From: Penium margaritaceum
Taxonomy: Eukaryota > Streptophyta > Zygnematophyceae > Desmidiales > Peniaceae
DNA: 45,355 bases
Direction: 5' to 3'
Assembly: GCA_023375785.1 (NCBI GenBank)
Contig: SZWC01001208.1
Coordinates: forward strand, 111,352-156,706
The notes beneath the pieces were generated by a model. That model was given only the letters and a program-made list of their open reading frames with translations, was not told the DNA's origin and made no database searches. Below, piece after piece: positions 45,252 through 45,355 of this stretch. How positions within the stretch are numbered: position 1 is the first letter of the stretch; each line of letters opens with the position of its first letter. The translations under genes were made by a program, and so were the position numbers.

Positions 45252-45355
45252 CTCTCGCTCTCTCTCTCGCTCTCTCGCTCTCTCTCTCGCTCTCTCGCTC
45301 TCTCTCTCGCTCTCTCGCTCTCTCGCTATCTCTCTCTCTCTCTCTCTCTCTCTCT
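45172..45355 (+). other. start of intron 2 (runs off the window)
   Basis: Donor GTATGG directly after the codon TCC of TYLS; coding similarity to PstS stops here and the CT-rich microsatellite follows. Confidence 0.6.
45217..45355 (+). repeat. CT microsatellite with a 20-bp higher-order unit
   Basis: Pure CT dinucleotides to about 45248, then four exact copies of the 20-mer TCTCTCTCGCTCTCTCGCTC (45241-45320), then CT again to the window end. Confidence 0.92.

Noticed and set aside
45217..45355. CRISPR-like array
   Set aside because: Units are simple CT/CG sequence without unique spacers.

Overview
The window is eukaryotic nuclear DNA dominated by dead transposable elements. It has GT-AG introns, a signal-peptide gene at its right edge, Ty1/copia and Ty3/gypsy chromodomain retrotransposons, and hAT transposons. 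This mix, with initiator-Met tRNA priming sites, fits the green lineage; a streptophyte alga or early land plant with a repeat-rich genome is my best guess. That is an inference; no taxon-diagnostic gene is present.

Host genes lie only at the two edges, both on the + strand and of the same family. At 73-587 is the last exon of a gene encoding the C-terminal half of a PstS-like (bacterial phosphate-binding, type 2 periplasmic fold) protein. At 43976-45171 are the first two exons of a second one: signal peptide, ligand-binding N-terminal lobe, a 662-bp intron, and a second intron running into a long CT-rich microsatellite at the window end. They look like tandem paralogues pushed about 43 kb apart by repeats.

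From about 1680 to 20050 there is a nest of elements. The oldest is copia-G (minus strand), split in its RNase H region by copia-A (2657-16069, minus strand, same family). Copia-A is split in its Gag zinc-knuckle region by copia-B (7509-13162, plus strand, unrelated LTRs). A hAT transposon (hAT-1, about 16650-19690) also interrupts copia-G. LTR pairs are visible for copia-A and copia-B, and their divergence agrees with this order. Copia-B appears to use an internal half of initiator tRNA-Met as primer; copia-A uses the usual tRNA 3' end.

From 20100 to 26145 are two truncated plus-strand chromodomain gypsy relics (gypsy-D, gypsy-E). From 26150 to 32300 is mostly unassigned, partly very AT-rich DNA with a possible LINE 3' relic. 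From 33011 to 39070 is a complete but dead minus-strand chromodomain gypsy element (gypsy-H) with both LTRs, primer site, polypurine tract and a near-perfect 5-bp target duplication. From 41382 to about 42740 is a truncated hAT (BED finger plus DUF659-like transposase, hAT-2), followed by a hairpin repeat and the upstream region of the second PstS-like gene. No tRNA, rRNA or CRISPR array was recognised. Apart from the two edge genes nothing looks functional; all transposon reading frames carry stops or frameshifts.
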